Shown here one piece after another: positions 32,776 to 41,639 of a stretch of DNA of 64,000 bases; within the stretch, counting starts at the first letter, position 1, and every line of letters starts with the position of its first letter. The notes under the pieces were generated by a model, which was not told the DNA's origin, searched no databases, and saw only the letters and a list, made by a program, of their open reading frames with translations. The translations under genes were made by a program, and so were the position numbers. This DNA comes from Pseudocitrobacter vendiensis (GTDB taxonomy: Bacteria; Pseudomonadota; Gammaproteobacteria; Enterobacterales; Enterobacteriaceae), in NCBI RefSeq assembly GCF_943590815.1, contig NZ_CALSBS010000021.1:26998-90997 (forward strand), in the 5' to 3' direction.

Positions 32776-33378
32776 TTACCCCGCGAAGCCAAGCAGCTGC
32801 GCGGCGGCGTTCTCGGCCTCTTGCTGCGAGCGAAATGAGCGTGACAATATCCAGCGCCACAAAACATCGAGCGCGGCTTTGTACAGCTGCTGAAACTCGA
32901 ATTCGTCCATATTTGCGAAAGAGATACTGCGGGGATGTTTACGGAGTGTGCCGTCCGGCAACTGAATGGCGTCGTAATGCCCGGCCTCGACGATTACCCA
33001 TGCACGGTATGCGTCGAAGGACTTGCACAGACTAATGCCATTGGTAACGCGGCGGTTGGCGACCTGCTCCAGATACTGTTCAGCAGCATCCAGAAGAGCG
33101 CCGCCGTTGCCACCATAAGCCGCCAGATATTTGGCATAGCCGGTAACGAGTTTGCGTTCGTTGCTGGAGATTGTGCCGCCGGTAGGTTCCCAGTAATCGA
33201 AACCCAGATTGAGAAGCGCGAAGAAACGACGATGGAACGCCGGATTGCGCACTTTTTTGAACTCAGCCACCAGAACGTCGCCGAGCTTGATTTTTGATTG
33301 CAGGATATCGCTGGTCTCTGGCGTAGCCGGGATCAGTATTCCTGTGTGGTGCTTAATGAGTTGTAGTTCGTGCGCCAT
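32776..33378 (-). CDS. DUF1367 family nin-region protein
   Basis: 200 aa, MAHELQLIKHHTGILIPATP, with KLGDVLVAEFKKVRNPAFHR, FFALLNLGFDYWEP and the later FANMDEFEFQQLYKAALDVL. This is the DUF1367 pattern of phage recombination/replication modules, commonly adjacent to NinB/RusA-type genes. RBS GGAG 6-7 bp before ATG. No catalytic motif is recognised; a role in DNA recombination is inferred from neighbours. Confidence 0.8.
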   Translation of the reverse strand: MAHELQLIKHHTGILIPATPETSDILQSKIKLGDVLVAEFKKVRNPAFHRRFFALLNLGFDYWEPTGGTISSNERKLVTGYAKYLAAYGGNGGALLDAAEQYLEQVANRRVTNGISLCKSFDAYRAWVIVEAGHYDAIQLPDGTLRKHPRSISFANMDEFEFQQLYKAALDVLWRWILSRSFRSQQEAENAAAQLLGFAG

Positions 33379-33419
33379 GGTCTTCTCCGTGGCGCATCAG
33401 GGGTATAGGTTGTTCAGGC

Positions 33420-33653
33420 CTATGAAGTAATCATATCAGATGGTGGTATAACTCGGTAGCCGAGACGTGTAGCAAATTGCATAAACCCATTCAGGGTAAA
33501 AATCTCCTCATCATCGAGAAGTGGGCGCAAAGAAACTAAACCATTTGCGCGGTAAACCAAATATCTTCCATTTGAAGGGAAGCTATAAACGACTGTCTTA
33601 TCAACTCTTCTGACCACGTCATACCACTGGTCTTCTGATTCAGTAATACTCAC
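33420..33653 (-). CDS. 77-aa protein downstream of dinI; candidate antirepressor
   Basis: GTG start with GGGGGAG 3-4 bp upstream; MSITESEDQWYDVVRRVDKT, VVYSFPSNGRYLVYRANG, FMQFATRLGYRVIPPSD. No membrane segment and no DNA-binding motif. It lies 107 bp downstream of the LexA-controlled dinI gene on the same strand without an obvious terminator between, so it should be SOS-induced. In Gifsy-type prophages, small antirepressors under LexA control inactivate non-cleavable repressors. Position and size fit this, but I see no sequence proof. Confidence 0.5.
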   Translation of the reverse strand: MSITESEDQWYDVVRRVDKTVVYSFPSNGRYLVYRANGLVSLRPLLDDEEIFTLNGFMQFATRLGYRVIPPSDMITS

Positions 33654-33760
33654 ATTCTCCCCCAGAGCGACTCATTGACGCTGTTATTATTTACTGGAGC
33701 AGCTAGGGAAACGCAGGATGCGACACTCTTTAAAACTGCACCACAATAGCTTTTAAGCAA

Positions 33761-33985
33761 TCAATAAAACCACTCGTCGGCGCTTTCCCATGTCTCCTGC
33801 AGGATGCGTTCGACTTCCTTCTTTTCACCACCGAATACCGACAGGCCATCACTACTTGCTCGTTTAATAGTTAGCTTGCAATCATTGTACTGTTTGCTCA
33901 GTCGACTAAGTAGTTCGGCCTCCAAGGCTGGCACCGCGCCATCAGGAAGTTTTTTAGTGCGATCAATGGTTAACTCAACTCTCAT
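33761..33985 (-). CDS. DinI-like SOS protein
   Basis: 74 aa, MRVELTIDRTKKLPDGAVPA, with LEAELLSRLSKQYNDCKLTI, VERILQETWESADEWFY: the DinI/MsgA fold with an acidic C-terminal helix that in DinI inserts into the RecA groove. A consensus LexA box lies 22-37 bp upstream. Family members either stabilise RecA filaments or, as in coliphage 186 Tum, antagonise a repressor. First gene downstream of the cargo block on this strand. Confidence 0.86.
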   Translation of the reverse strand: MRVELTIDRTKKLPDGAVPALEAELLSRLSKQYNDCKLTIKRASSDGLSVFGGEKKEVERILQETWESADEWFY

Positions 33986-34006
33986 GATTCCCTCCTTATT
34001 GATTTA

Positions 34007-34022
34007 CTGTATGAATATACAG
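34007..34022 (-). promoter_or_regulatory. LexA (SOS) box upstream of dinI
   Basis: CTGTATGAATATACAG with TA on the left and TTA on the right: both CTGT and ACAG half-sites perfect, N8 AT-rich. It lies between the cargo block and dinI. Confidence 0.9.
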
Positions 34023-34424
34023 TTACTTTATAAACCTCTCATTTGGATTTTGCAATGTTTTAAGGGCACGAATTGCGAATAACCCTATACAAAGAAACCC
34101 GCCGAAGTGGGTCTTTTGGTCAGATAACAAGCAGGTCGTAACATGGCGAAGGGTGTTAACATCTGCTTTGTGCCAAAAGCAGAAGCTGTTAATTCGTGCC
34201 TAATATACTTCACTTAACGTATATCCCATCTCTGGTACAGAATACGCAATTTAAATGCTCAGGAAGTGGCAGGCTGAATAACAAAGGACTCCTTTGATTA
34301 TAGGATGATTTGTATAGGCACTCATCGCACCATGTGCTCAGTTAACGCAACATAGCCAGTTGAACTTTGCTATTCTGTGAGAGGTGGTACCTTCTATCCA
34401 GTGCGGATTTAATTAATGGAATAA
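34023..34424. other. Non-coding left boundary of the cargo block
   Basis: About 400 bp without a gene. It holds a terminator-like hairpin at 34096-34112 and a perfect inverted repeat at 34162-34183 (TCTGCTTT, loop, AAAGCAGA). A similar repeat recurs at 37832-37855 beyond the DUF2254 gene. The segment 34300-34424 presumably contains the betT promoter, but no clear -35/-10 pair was found. Confidence 0.5.
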
Positions 34425-36428
34425 ATGATTATGAGTGAAAATGATACAATCCCAAAGAAGTCAACAAGCCATATTAACAAAGCGGTATTCTATACATCTG
34501 CTTTGCTAATTTTCCTTCTTGTCGCCTTTGCCGCCGTATTCCCGGATGTCGCCGACAAAAATTTTAAACTACTTCAGCAACAAATATTCACGAACGCCAG
34601 TTGGTTTTACATCCTTGCTGTGGCCCTGATTTTACTGAGTGTCACGTTCCTGGGACTCTCACGCTACGGTGATATAAAGCTGGGTCCAGACCATGCGCAG
34701 CCTGATTTCAGCTACCACTCCTGGTTTGCGATGCTTTTTTCAGCGGGGATGGGTATCGGCCTGATGTTCTTTGGCGTTGCCGAACCTGTAATGCATTATC
34801 TTTCGCCACCTGTCGGCACTCCAGAAACTGTTGCGGCGGCCAAGGAAGCAATGCGTCTGACCTTCTTCCACTGGGGACTGCACGCATGGGCAATTTATGC
34901 CATTGTCGCGCTGATTCTGGCGTTCTTTAGTTACCGTCATGGTTTGCCTTTAACGCTGCGCTCCGCACTCTATCCCATTATTGGCGATCGCATATATGGG
35001 CCTGTAGGCCATGCGGTTGATATTTTCGCTGTTATAGGCACGGTCTTTGGCGTTGCGACATCGCTGGGTTACGGTGTTTTGCAGGTGAATGCCGGTTTGA
35101 ACCATCTTTTCGGGGTGCCCATCAATGAAACGGTGCAGGTCATTCTGATCGTGGTCATCACGGGGTTAGCGACGATTTCAGTGGTGTCCGGCCTGGACAA
35201 GGGAATACGTATCCTGTCTGAGCTCAATCTGGGTCTGGCGTTGTTGCTCCTGGCGCTGGTCCTGTGTCTGGGGCCAACCGTGCTTCTGCTGAAGTCATTT
35301 GTGGAAAATACGGGCGGTTATCTTTCGGAACTGGTGAGTAAAACGTTCAACCTTTACGCGTATGAGCCTAAGTCGAGCAACTGGCTGGGGGGCTGGACAT
35401 TACTGTACTGGGGATGGTGGCTTTCATGGTCGCCGTTTGTGGGAATGTTCATCGCCCGGGTCTCCCGCGGACGAACCATTCGCGAGTTTGTCACCGGCGT
35501 GCTGTTTGTTCCCGCCGGCTTCACGCTCATGTGGATGACGGTGTTTGGTAACAGCGCTATCTATCTCATTATGAACCAGGGGGCTACAGACCTCGCCAAT
35601 ACTGTACAGCAGGATGTCGCGCTGGCTCTGTTTAATTTCCTGGAGCATTTCCCGTTCTCTTCCGTGCTGTCATTCATTGCAATGGCGATGGTCATCGTCT
35701 TCTTTGTAACATCAGCTGACTCGGGGGCAATGGTTGTGGATACTCTGGCATCAGGTGGAGTGGCAAACACCCCCCTTTGGCAGCGAATATTCTGGGCCGC
35801 GCTCATGGGAGTTGTTGCAATTGCGCTTCTCATTGCGGGCGGACTAAGTGCGCTGCAAACGGTGACAATAGCGAGTGCATTGCCCTTCTCAGTGATCTTA
35901 CTGATATCCATATACGGATTATTAAAAGCCCTGCGTCGGGATTTGACCAAGCGTGAAAGCCTGAGCATGGCGACAATTGCTCCGACTGCGGCGCGTAACC
36001 CGATTCCATGGCAGAGACGGTTGCGCAATATCGCTTATCTGCCAAAGCGCTCTCTTGTGAAACGCTTTATGGGCGACGTTATCCAGCCCGCCATGACGCT
36101 GGTTCAGGAAGAACTTAACAAACAGGGGACGATAAGCCATATAAGTGATGCTGATGACGATCGTATTCGGCTTGAAGTCGATTTGGGCAATGAGCTGAAC
36201 TTTATTTATGAAGTGAGACTTCGTGGCTATAACTCACCGGCTTTCGCCATGGCTGCGATGGACAATGACGAGCAGCAGGCTGAGCAACATCGATATTATC
36301 GCGCTGAGGTCTATTTGAAAGAAGGCGGTCAAAACTATGATGTGATGGGCTGGAATCAGGAACAGCTGATTAATGACATACTCGACCAGTATGAAAAACA
36401 CCTGCACTTCCTGCACCTCGTTCGTTAA
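34425..36428 (+). CDS. betT: BCCT family choline/betaine transporter BetT-like
   Basis: 667 aa, close to the 677 aa of E. coli BetT. Twelve predicted membrane helices. BCCT signature with the Trp-rich segment GGWTLLYWGWWLSWSPFVGM and ARVSRGRTIREFV (helix 8 and following loop), plus Gly-rich GMGIGLMFFGVAEP. A long cytoplasmic C-terminal domain (from ~510) ends with NDILDQYEKHLHFLHLVR, as in BetT, where this tail senses osmotic stress. It imports choline by proton symport for glycine betaine synthesis; no betABI genes are nearby. First gene of the cargo block, opposite in strand to the surrounding phage genes. Start ATG at 34425 or, two codons on, at 34431. Confidence 0.88.
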   Translation: MIMSENDTIPKKSTSHINKAVFYTSALLIFLLVAFAAVFPDVADKNFKLLQQQIFTNASWFYILAVALILLSVTFLGLSRYGDIKLGPDHAQPDFSYHSWFAMLFSAGMGIGLMFFGVAEPVMHYLSPPVGTPETVAAAKEAMRLTFFHWGLHAWAIYAIVALILAFFSYRHGLPLTLRSALYPIIGDRIYGPVGHAVDIFAVIGTVFGVATSLGYGVLQVNAGLNHLFGVPINETVQVILIVVITGLATISVVSGLDKGIRILSELNLGLALLLLALVLCLGPTVLLLKSFVENTGGYLSELVSKTFNLYAYEPKSSNWLGGWTLLYWGWWLSWSPFVGMFIARVSRGRTIREFVTGVLFVPAGFTLMWMTVFGNSAIYLIMNQGATDLANTVQQDVALALFNFLEHFPFSSVLSFIAMAMVIVFFVTSADSGAMVVDTLASGGVANTPLWQRIFWAALMGVVAIALLIAGGLSALQTVTIASALPFSVILLISIYGLLKALRRDLTKRESLSMATIAPTAARNPIPWQRRLRNIAYLPKRSLVKRFMGDVIQPAMTLVQEELNKQGTISHISDADDDRIRLEVDLGNELNFIYEVRLRGYNSPAFAMAAMDNDEQQAEQHRYYRAEVYLKEGGQNYDVMGWNQEQLINDILDQYEKHLHFLHLVR

Positions 36429-36433
36429 TACAA

Positions 36434-36464
36434 AAATGCCGTCCTGCAGGGCGGCATTTATTTT
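36434..36464 (+). terminator. Terminator after betT
   Basis: Stem AAATGCCG / CGGCATTT with an internal TCCTGCAGGG loop region, then TATTTTA. It separates betT from the DUF2254 gene. Confidence 0.65.
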
Positions 36465-36492
36465 ACCCGAACTCAATACAAGGATATGCAGA

Positions 36493-37770
36493 ATGATTTC
36501 ACGCTGGCAATGGATTCTGAAACAGACATTTAAAAAAATATGGTTCAGGGCAACATTATTCGCAATTGTCGCGATAATAACGGCCCTTTTATCTATTCTT
36601 TTTAAATCGATGATACCTGAGTCAGTTTCGGTGAAGGTTGGTGCGGAAGCAGTCGATAACATTCTGAACATACTGGCATCGAGTATGCTCGCAGTGACTA
36701 CATTTTCGCTGAGTATCATGGTCACAGCTTACGGTTCTGCCACTACTAATGTGACGCCCAGAGCTACGCGTTTAGTTGTTGAAGACGTAACCACACAAAA
36801 TGTACTAGCCACCTTTATCGGTTCTTTTCTCTTCAGTCTGGTAGGGATTATTGCCCTCAATATGGGAGCTTATGGAGAAAGGGGGAGAGTCATTTTATTC
36901 ATTGTCACACTGGTTGTCATTGCCTTAATCCTTATCACATTGCTTCGCTGGATACAGCATTTGACATCTCTGGGGAGGGTTGGTGAGACAACGGCAAAAG
37001 TAGAACAGGTGGCCATCGAAACATTTATTGCGAGAGCAAGAAATCCTTGTCTTGGTGGATATCCATGGCTTGAGAATAATAAACAACCGAAAGGAACGGT
37101 TGCAATACATCCGGAGAAGATTGGCTATGTTGAATATATTGATATGGTGAAACTCAGCAAGCTGCTGACCAATGATCCCCGTCATGTATACCTCGTGGCG
37201 CAGCCGGGCAGTTTCATACATCCGTCCATGCCAGTTTTCTACCTGAGTCAAGACCAGGAATCATCTATCAGCACCGATTTACTTGAGACAATTATTGTCT
37301 CGGATGTACGTTCATTCGCTCAGGATCCCCGATTTTGTCTTAGCGTCATGGCCGAAATAGCTTGCCGGGCCCTTTCCCCCGCAGTGAACGATCCTGGAAC
37401 CGCCATCGATGTCATTGGCAGAGGTGTTCGCATACTTTCTGCTTACGCGCAGAATAAATCTGAGGAAATAGAAGTGAAATATCCTTCAGTACATGTTGCA
37501 CCACTTCAAAATAACGATCTACTGGAAGACTTTTTCTCACCTGTCGCACGCGACGGTGCCAGTATGAGGGAGATTCAGATAAGAGTCCTTAAAGGGCTGT
37601 CTATGCTGAGTAAGGGTTGGCCAAGAATGTTTGCTGAAGCCGCACATACCCTGGCATCTGAAACTTTAGAGCATACAAATCGTGCTGATCATATAGCCCA
37701 TGACAAATATCTCATAAAATCAATTTATTATAATTTATTTAGTGACGAAAATCCTAATAAAAAAGCATAG
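36493..37770 (+). CDS. DUF2254 family membrane protein
   Basis: About 425 aa from MISRWQWILKQTFKKIWFRA (ATG 36493, AAGGA 8 bp upstream; the upstream in-frame start lies in the end of betT). Membrane helices at ~17-40, 60-85 (MLAVTTFSLSIMVTAYGSAT), 108-128 and 137-157. A cytosolic C-terminal half has the family motif RALSPAVNDPGTAID and a final AHTLASETLEHTNRADH. DUF2254 proteins are predicted inner-membrane proteins of unknown function, perhaps channel-like. It lies 64 bp after betT on the same strand and may be part of the same stress-related block. Confidence 0.8.
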   Translation: MISRWQWILKQTFKKIWFRATLFAIVAIITALLSILFKSMIPESVSVKVGAEAVDNILNILASSMLAVTTFSLSIMVTAYGSATTNVTPRATRLVVEDVTTQNVLATFIGSFLFSLVGIIALNMGAYGERGRVILFIVTLVVIALILITLLRWIQHLTSLGRVGETTAKVEQVAIETFIARARNPCLGGYPWLENNKQPKGTVAIHPEKIGYVEYIDMVKLSKLLTNDPRHVYLVAQPGSFIHPSMPVFYLSQDQESSISTDLLETIIVSDVRSFAQDPRFCLSVMAEIACRALSPAVNDPGTAIDVIGRGVRILSAYAQNKSEEIEVKYPSVHVAPLQNNDLLEDFFSPVARDGASMREIQIRVLKGLSMLSKGWPRMFAEAAHTLASETLEHTNRADHIAHDKYLIKSIYYNLFSDENPNKKA

Positions 37771-38112
37771 TTGCGGAGCAAGCGATTTGATTGTTGGCAA
37801 AACAAGGGAAAAGCATTCGCATAAGAATGGCGTCTGCTTTGTGCCAGAAGCGGACGCACACGTTTTAGAAAAAGTCGAAGTTGTTACAACCATAGGGCTA
37901 GATCGACTTCCTAGGCGGTCGTCAGTCTATAATGGACTCAAAGATGTCTGTTAAGCCAGAAACGATTAAGTCTTTGCCTTTATTGAGGATGTGATATCAA
38001 CTCCGTTGTTCAAGAACATCAAGACACCCTGGCTCAAACTTTAGCTTCCCAAAAAGATCTAAAGCGAAAGCTTTACCTTAATAGCTATTTTTACTCCTAA
38101 CGTTAACATTTA
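37771..38112. other. Non-coding segment between convergent cargo genes
   Basis: About 340 bp between the + strand DUF2254 gene and the - strand unknown gene. It has the hairpin repeat at 37832-37855 (GTCTGCTTTGTGCC then AGAAGCGGAC), resembling the one at 34162. A short frame at 37742-37954 overlaps the end of the DUF2254 gene, has no family resemblance and is not called. Confidence 0.5.
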
Positions 38113-38982
38113 TCATATTAGCTTGAATAACATACGGAAAGGTCCTAATCCCTTAATGTGTCCCCATAGGCTATGGGGGTTAACAATTCCTGCCTGGGCC
38201 AGAATTGATAATGTTATTATTAGAGTTGATGCTGTGATTATTAACATTAAGCGACTGATGTTTTTTTGAGACCTTATCTGTCGTTTTTCTTTTTTCTCTT
38301 CAAACTGCCAGGACAGGATAGTAGCAATGGCTTGCCCCTGGACATAGTATCGTCCGTCCTCGTATTTGGCATCACCAGTAATAATGAATGATTGCAAAAG
38401 CAACAATGTTTTCCTTCTGAAGTCTTCATTTTTTATATGGTTATGCCAAAAATGACCGTAAATCATATCAATGATTTCATCAAATGTAACACCTGTGTGT
38501 GTCTTATCTGGTGATTGATGAACATATTCATTGATTAACATATGCAATAAATTAACACGATCTAACCCTATCATTTCATCATTATTATGAAGTTTTAATG
38601 ATATTCTGTTCTTAGCTCTGGATACACTTCCTTTAATATAGGCAATTCTAGTGAAATGATTTATTGAAAAACTCAATATGGAGTCAAATCTTAAAGGGCC
38701 ATTTTTAACCCAATGGATTATCTCGGTATTCATCATTTCAAGTTCAGGGATAGAAAAAGACTCTCTCGCAGAATAGGACTTTATTTCTTCATTCCACTTT
38801 TCAAGAATGACATTCTTTCCAATCACTTTAGATAGCACATACTTTTCTTGGTTTACATCTGAAAAGTAAACGCCATAGTAGTTGTATGTCTCATTGCTGG
38901 CTTCGCTCTTTAAGATGAAAGCTGGCAAAAAATGAGTCCACAACTTGTTTTTTATTTTTGAAATAAATGATTCAAGAAACAT
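38113..38982 (-). CDS. Cargo protein of unknown function with C-terminal membrane anchor
   Basis: 289 aa, MFLESFISKIKNKLWTHFLP, RBS AAGAAGG 7 bp upstream. The soluble part (1 to ~240) has FSINHFTRIAYIKGSVSRAK and GVTFDEIIDMIYGHFWHNHI followed by a likely winged-helix-like region (RRKTLLLLQSFIITGDAKYE) and a basic stretch EEKKEKRQIRSQKN. One transmembrane helix follows (LMLIITASTLIITLSILAQA) near residue 250. The combination of possible HTH-like region, basic stretch and C-terminal membrane helix could be a membrane-tethered sensor, but this is speculative. Strongly AT-rich compared with the phage genes. Confidence 0.55.
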   Translation of the reverse strand: MFLESFISKIKNKLWTHFLPAFILKSEASNETYNYYGVYFSDVNQEKYVLSKVIGKNVILEKWNEEIKSYSARESFSIPELEMMNTEIIHWVKNGPLRFDSILSFSINHFTRIAYIKGSVSRAKNRISLKLHNNDEMIGLDRVNLLHMLINEYVHQSPDKTHTGVTFDEIIDMIYGHFWHNHIKNEDFRRKTLLLLQSFIITGDAKYEDGRYYVQGQAIATILSWQFEEKKEKRQIRSQKNISRLMLIITASTLIITLSILAQAGIVNPHSLWGHIKGLGPFRMLFKLI

Positions 38983-39161
38983 GAGTACCTTCTTGATTTT
39001 TTTTGAGATAGCACATCAGAGTGGCCTAAGTGTGGATGTGATAATTTTAAGGTGACTACTAAAAGTAATTACTATTCATTAACACACAAATATTAGCATA
39101 AGGATGGAAATAAGAAATAAAGAAACTATTTAATTTTGAATTATGTTTAACGTTTGCTAAT

Positions 39162-39187
39162 AAAAAGCTGCCCGCAGGCAGCTTTTT
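39162..39187 (-). terminator. Terminator after the alkyl sulfatase gene
   Basis: AAAAAGCTGCC, short loop, GGCAGCTTTTT: a strong symmetrical hairpin with T runs usable in both directions. It lies 14 bp downstream of the sulfatase stop. Confidence 0.75.
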
Positions 39188-39200
39188 AACGCATCAGAAA

Positions 39201-41177
39201 TTATGGCGTAACGATATTGAACCAGAATTCAAATTTATCCATATAACCGAGCATCTCTTCGAGCTTCGCGCCATTACCAGAAACCTTCACTTCCCCTTTA
39301 TCTTCAGCCTGTTTGAGTGTCTCTTCTTTCAGGATGATTTTGTTCAGGGTCGCACGATCCAGCGTAATGGTCGCATCAGCATCTTTTGCTTCCGCATCAG
39401 CGGTATGGTTCAGTACGCCATTTTCCAGCTCCAGCTTGTATTTACCGCCGTCGTTACCGAGGTCAATATTAAACACAGCTTTAGCTTTACCCGCTTTCTG
39501 TCCGTTTATGTGTACCGCCAGATAATCAAAGAACATTTCCGGCGTCATTGCACGAACTGTATCCGGACTTGCGGTATTTGGGGTTGGCCCCTTCAATACG
39601 CCGTTACGCAGTTCTTGCGCACCGGTCAGGTAGAAGTTACGCCATGGACCTGATTCAGCCTGATAACCCAGCTGTTCCAGCGCATCAGCTTCCAGGTTAC
39701 GGGCATCCTGGTTTTTCGGATCAGCAAAGACAATCTTGCTGACGACCTGAGCGACCCAGCGATAGTTACCCTGAGCAAAGTCCTCTTTGGCTTTCTTCAT
39801 GATGGCATCCGCACCACCCATGTAATCAACGAACTTTTTCGCGGCTTCTTCTGGCGGCAGTTCGTCAAGGGTTGCCGGGTTGCCATCGAACCAGCCGAGG
39901 TACAGCACATAGGTGGCCTTCACATCATGGCTGACCGAACCATAGTAACCACGGTTAGCCCAGGTGTGCGCCAGGCTGTCAGGCAGCTTGAAGTTTGCCG
40001 CAATTTCATCACGGGTCAGCCCCTGGTTCGCCATACGCAGCGTCTGGTCGTTAATATAACGATAAAGGTCACGCTGACTTTTCAGCAGGTTAACCACATT
40101 CTCATTGCCCCAGGTAGGCCAGTGGTGTTGAGCCATGATGATTTCAGCTTTATCGCCCCAGCGAACGATGGCTTCGTTAATGTACTTAGACCATGGCAAC
40201 GGTTCACGGATTTTCGCGCCTCGAAGGGAGTAGGTATTGTGCAGCGTGTGGGTCACGTCCTCAGCAGATTCGATGAGTTTTTTCTCTTCGATGTACCACA
40301 GCATTTCGGACGGTGCTTCTGAACCTGGCGCCAGCATGAAGTCATAGGTCAGGCCATCAATTACTTCTTTCTGGCCGTCTTTTTCAATGATATTGGTAGG
40401 TGCGATCAGGGTAACTGTACCCGCTGATGTGGTGGTACCGAGGCCCGCGCCAACCTGACCTTTCGCATCAGGCTTCAGCAGATTACCGTACATGTAACTT
40501 GCACGACGGCTCATGACGTTACCAGCCATGATGTTTTCCGCCACAGCGGCTTCCATAAAGCCTGCAGGTGCATATACCTTCACTTTGCCAGACTTCACAT
40601 CGGCTTCATCAATCACGCCGCGGACGCCACCATAGTGATCAACGTGGCTGTGGGTATAAATAACCGCGACAACCGGTTTTTTACCGCGATTTTTGAAGTA
40701 CAGGTCCATCCCAACTTTGGCGGTTTCGGCAGAAACCAATGGGTCAACCACCGTAATACCTTCTTTACCTTCAATGATGGTCATGTTGGACAGATCGAGG
40801 TTACGGATCTGATAAACACCATCGGTGACTTCAAAAAGACCGCTGATGTTAATCAACTGGGACTGGCGCCAGAGGCTTGGGTTAACCGTAGCTGGTGATT
40901 TTTCACCCTCTTTAATAAATGCGTATTGCTGTGGGTCCCAGACGACGTTTCCCTGCTCGCCTTTGATAACCTCAGTTGGTAATGCAGCGATAAAACCTTT
41001 GTGGGCATTGGTAAAGTCAGTATTGTCTGAGAAAGGCAATTGGTTATAGAGCGCGTCATTAGCTTTTTTTGTTGCGTCAGTGGCGTCTTTCGCCGAGACA
41101 TCAGCATAAGCGGGCAAGGTGATCGTTGTCATTAACCCGGCCAGCGCCAGGCTTTTGACAATAAGCTTCAGTTTCAT
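39201..41177 (-). CDS. yjcS: Periplasmic linear alkyl sulfatase, SdsA1/YjcS family
   Basis: About 658 aa from MKLKLIVKSLALAGLMTTIT (ATG 41175-41177, GAGGG upstream), a signal peptide ending around AYADVSA. The N-terminal metallo-beta-lactamase domain has THSHVDHYGG (zinc ligands) near residue 170 and further ligands in ESAEDVTHTLHNTYSLRGAK (cited by AEDVTHTLHN). A helical dimerisation domain follows, then a C-terminal SCP2-like domain (KLELENGVLNHTADAEAKDA). It hydrolyses alkyl sulfates such as dodecyl sulfate to the alcohol and sulfate. Length matches E. coli YjcS (661). Next to a FadL-like porin, a hydrophobic-compound uptake or detergent-resistance role is plausible. A long leader of ~390 bp lies upstream. 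Confidence 0.88.
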   Translation of the reverse strand: MKLKLIVKSLALAGLMTTITLPAYADVSAKDATDATKKANDALYNQLPFSDNTDFTNAHKGFIAALPTEVIKGEQGNVVWDPQQYAFIKEGEKSPATVNPSLWRQSQLINISGLFEVTDGVYQIRNLDLSNMTIIEGKEGITVVDPLVSAETAKVGMDLYFKNRGKKPVVAVIYTHSHVDHYGGVRGVIDEADVKSGKVKVYAPAGFMEAAVAENIMAGNVMSRRASYMYGNLLKPDAKGQVGAGLGTTTSAGTVTLIAPTNIIEKDGQKEVIDGLTYDFMLAPGSEAPSEMLWYIEEKKLIESAEDVTHTLHNTYSLRGAKIREPLPWSKYINEAIVRWGDKAEIIMAQHHWPTWGNENVVNLLKSQRDLYRYINDQTLRMANQGLTRDEIAANFKLPDSLAHTWANRGYYGSVSHDVKATYVLYLGWFDGNPATLDELPPEEAAKKFVDYMGGADAIMKKAKEDFAQGNYRWVAQVVSKIVFADPKNQDARNLEADALEQLGYQAESGPWRNFYLTGAQELRNGVLKGPTPNTASPDTVRAMTPEMFFDYLAVHINGQKAGKAKAVFNIDLGNDGGKYKLELENGVLNHTADAEAKDADATITLDRATLNKIILKEETLKQAEDKGEVKVSGNGAKLEEMLGYMDKFEFWFNIVTP

Positions 41178-41564
41178 TATGACCCTCATTTTCTTGGCGA
41201 TAATTAAATTCATTAACCCTTCTGAGATATCTACAAACTCACTGTAGATATTGATTTTTAGACAATAACCATTTTTTTACATTTGGCAATACTACAGAAT
41301 CTAAAAAATAACTTAAATTGACATTATTTTTTATTTTTTTAACACATACTTTGACGATTTAATGCATCATATTGAATCTATTATGTTTTTCTTGCTTTTG
41401 TAACTCCCCCCCCCCTCAACTTGACAAAGTTTATTACGTCGACTAGCTAAATATTTGCTCTATATTTCGGCTATTGCGAATTAGGTTCTATATTTGCTCA
41501 GTGAAAGTGATGAACAGAATGAACTATGAACAATCCCTAATGTGTTTTGGAAAAAGTACAATAA
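41178..41564. other. AT-rich leader of the sulfatase gene with a C10/G10 tract
   Basis: About 390 bp without a gene, very AT-rich except for a run of ten C at 41406-41415 (ten G on the sulfatase strand), ~230 bp upstream of the sulfatase start. Homopolymer tracts of this length are prone to slippage. No operator is recognised. Confidence 0.5.
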
Positions 41565-41605
41565 AAAGGTCTCTCCGACGGTTTACTCATTAGAGAGACG
41601 ATTAT
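41565..41605 (-). terminator. Terminator after the FadL-like gene
   Basis: On the minus strand GTCTCTC and GAGAGAC pair across a ~17-nt loop, followed by CTTTTTATT. It lies 35 bp downstream of the FadL-like stop. Confidence 0.55.
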
Positions 41606-41639
41606 GATTAAGTGTAATTTCTACGTGGGATTATTGATT

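Noticed and set aside
37742..37954. 70-aa + strand frame after DUF2254
   Set aside because: It overlaps the end of DUF2254 and spans the hairpin repeat; there is no RBS or family resemblance.
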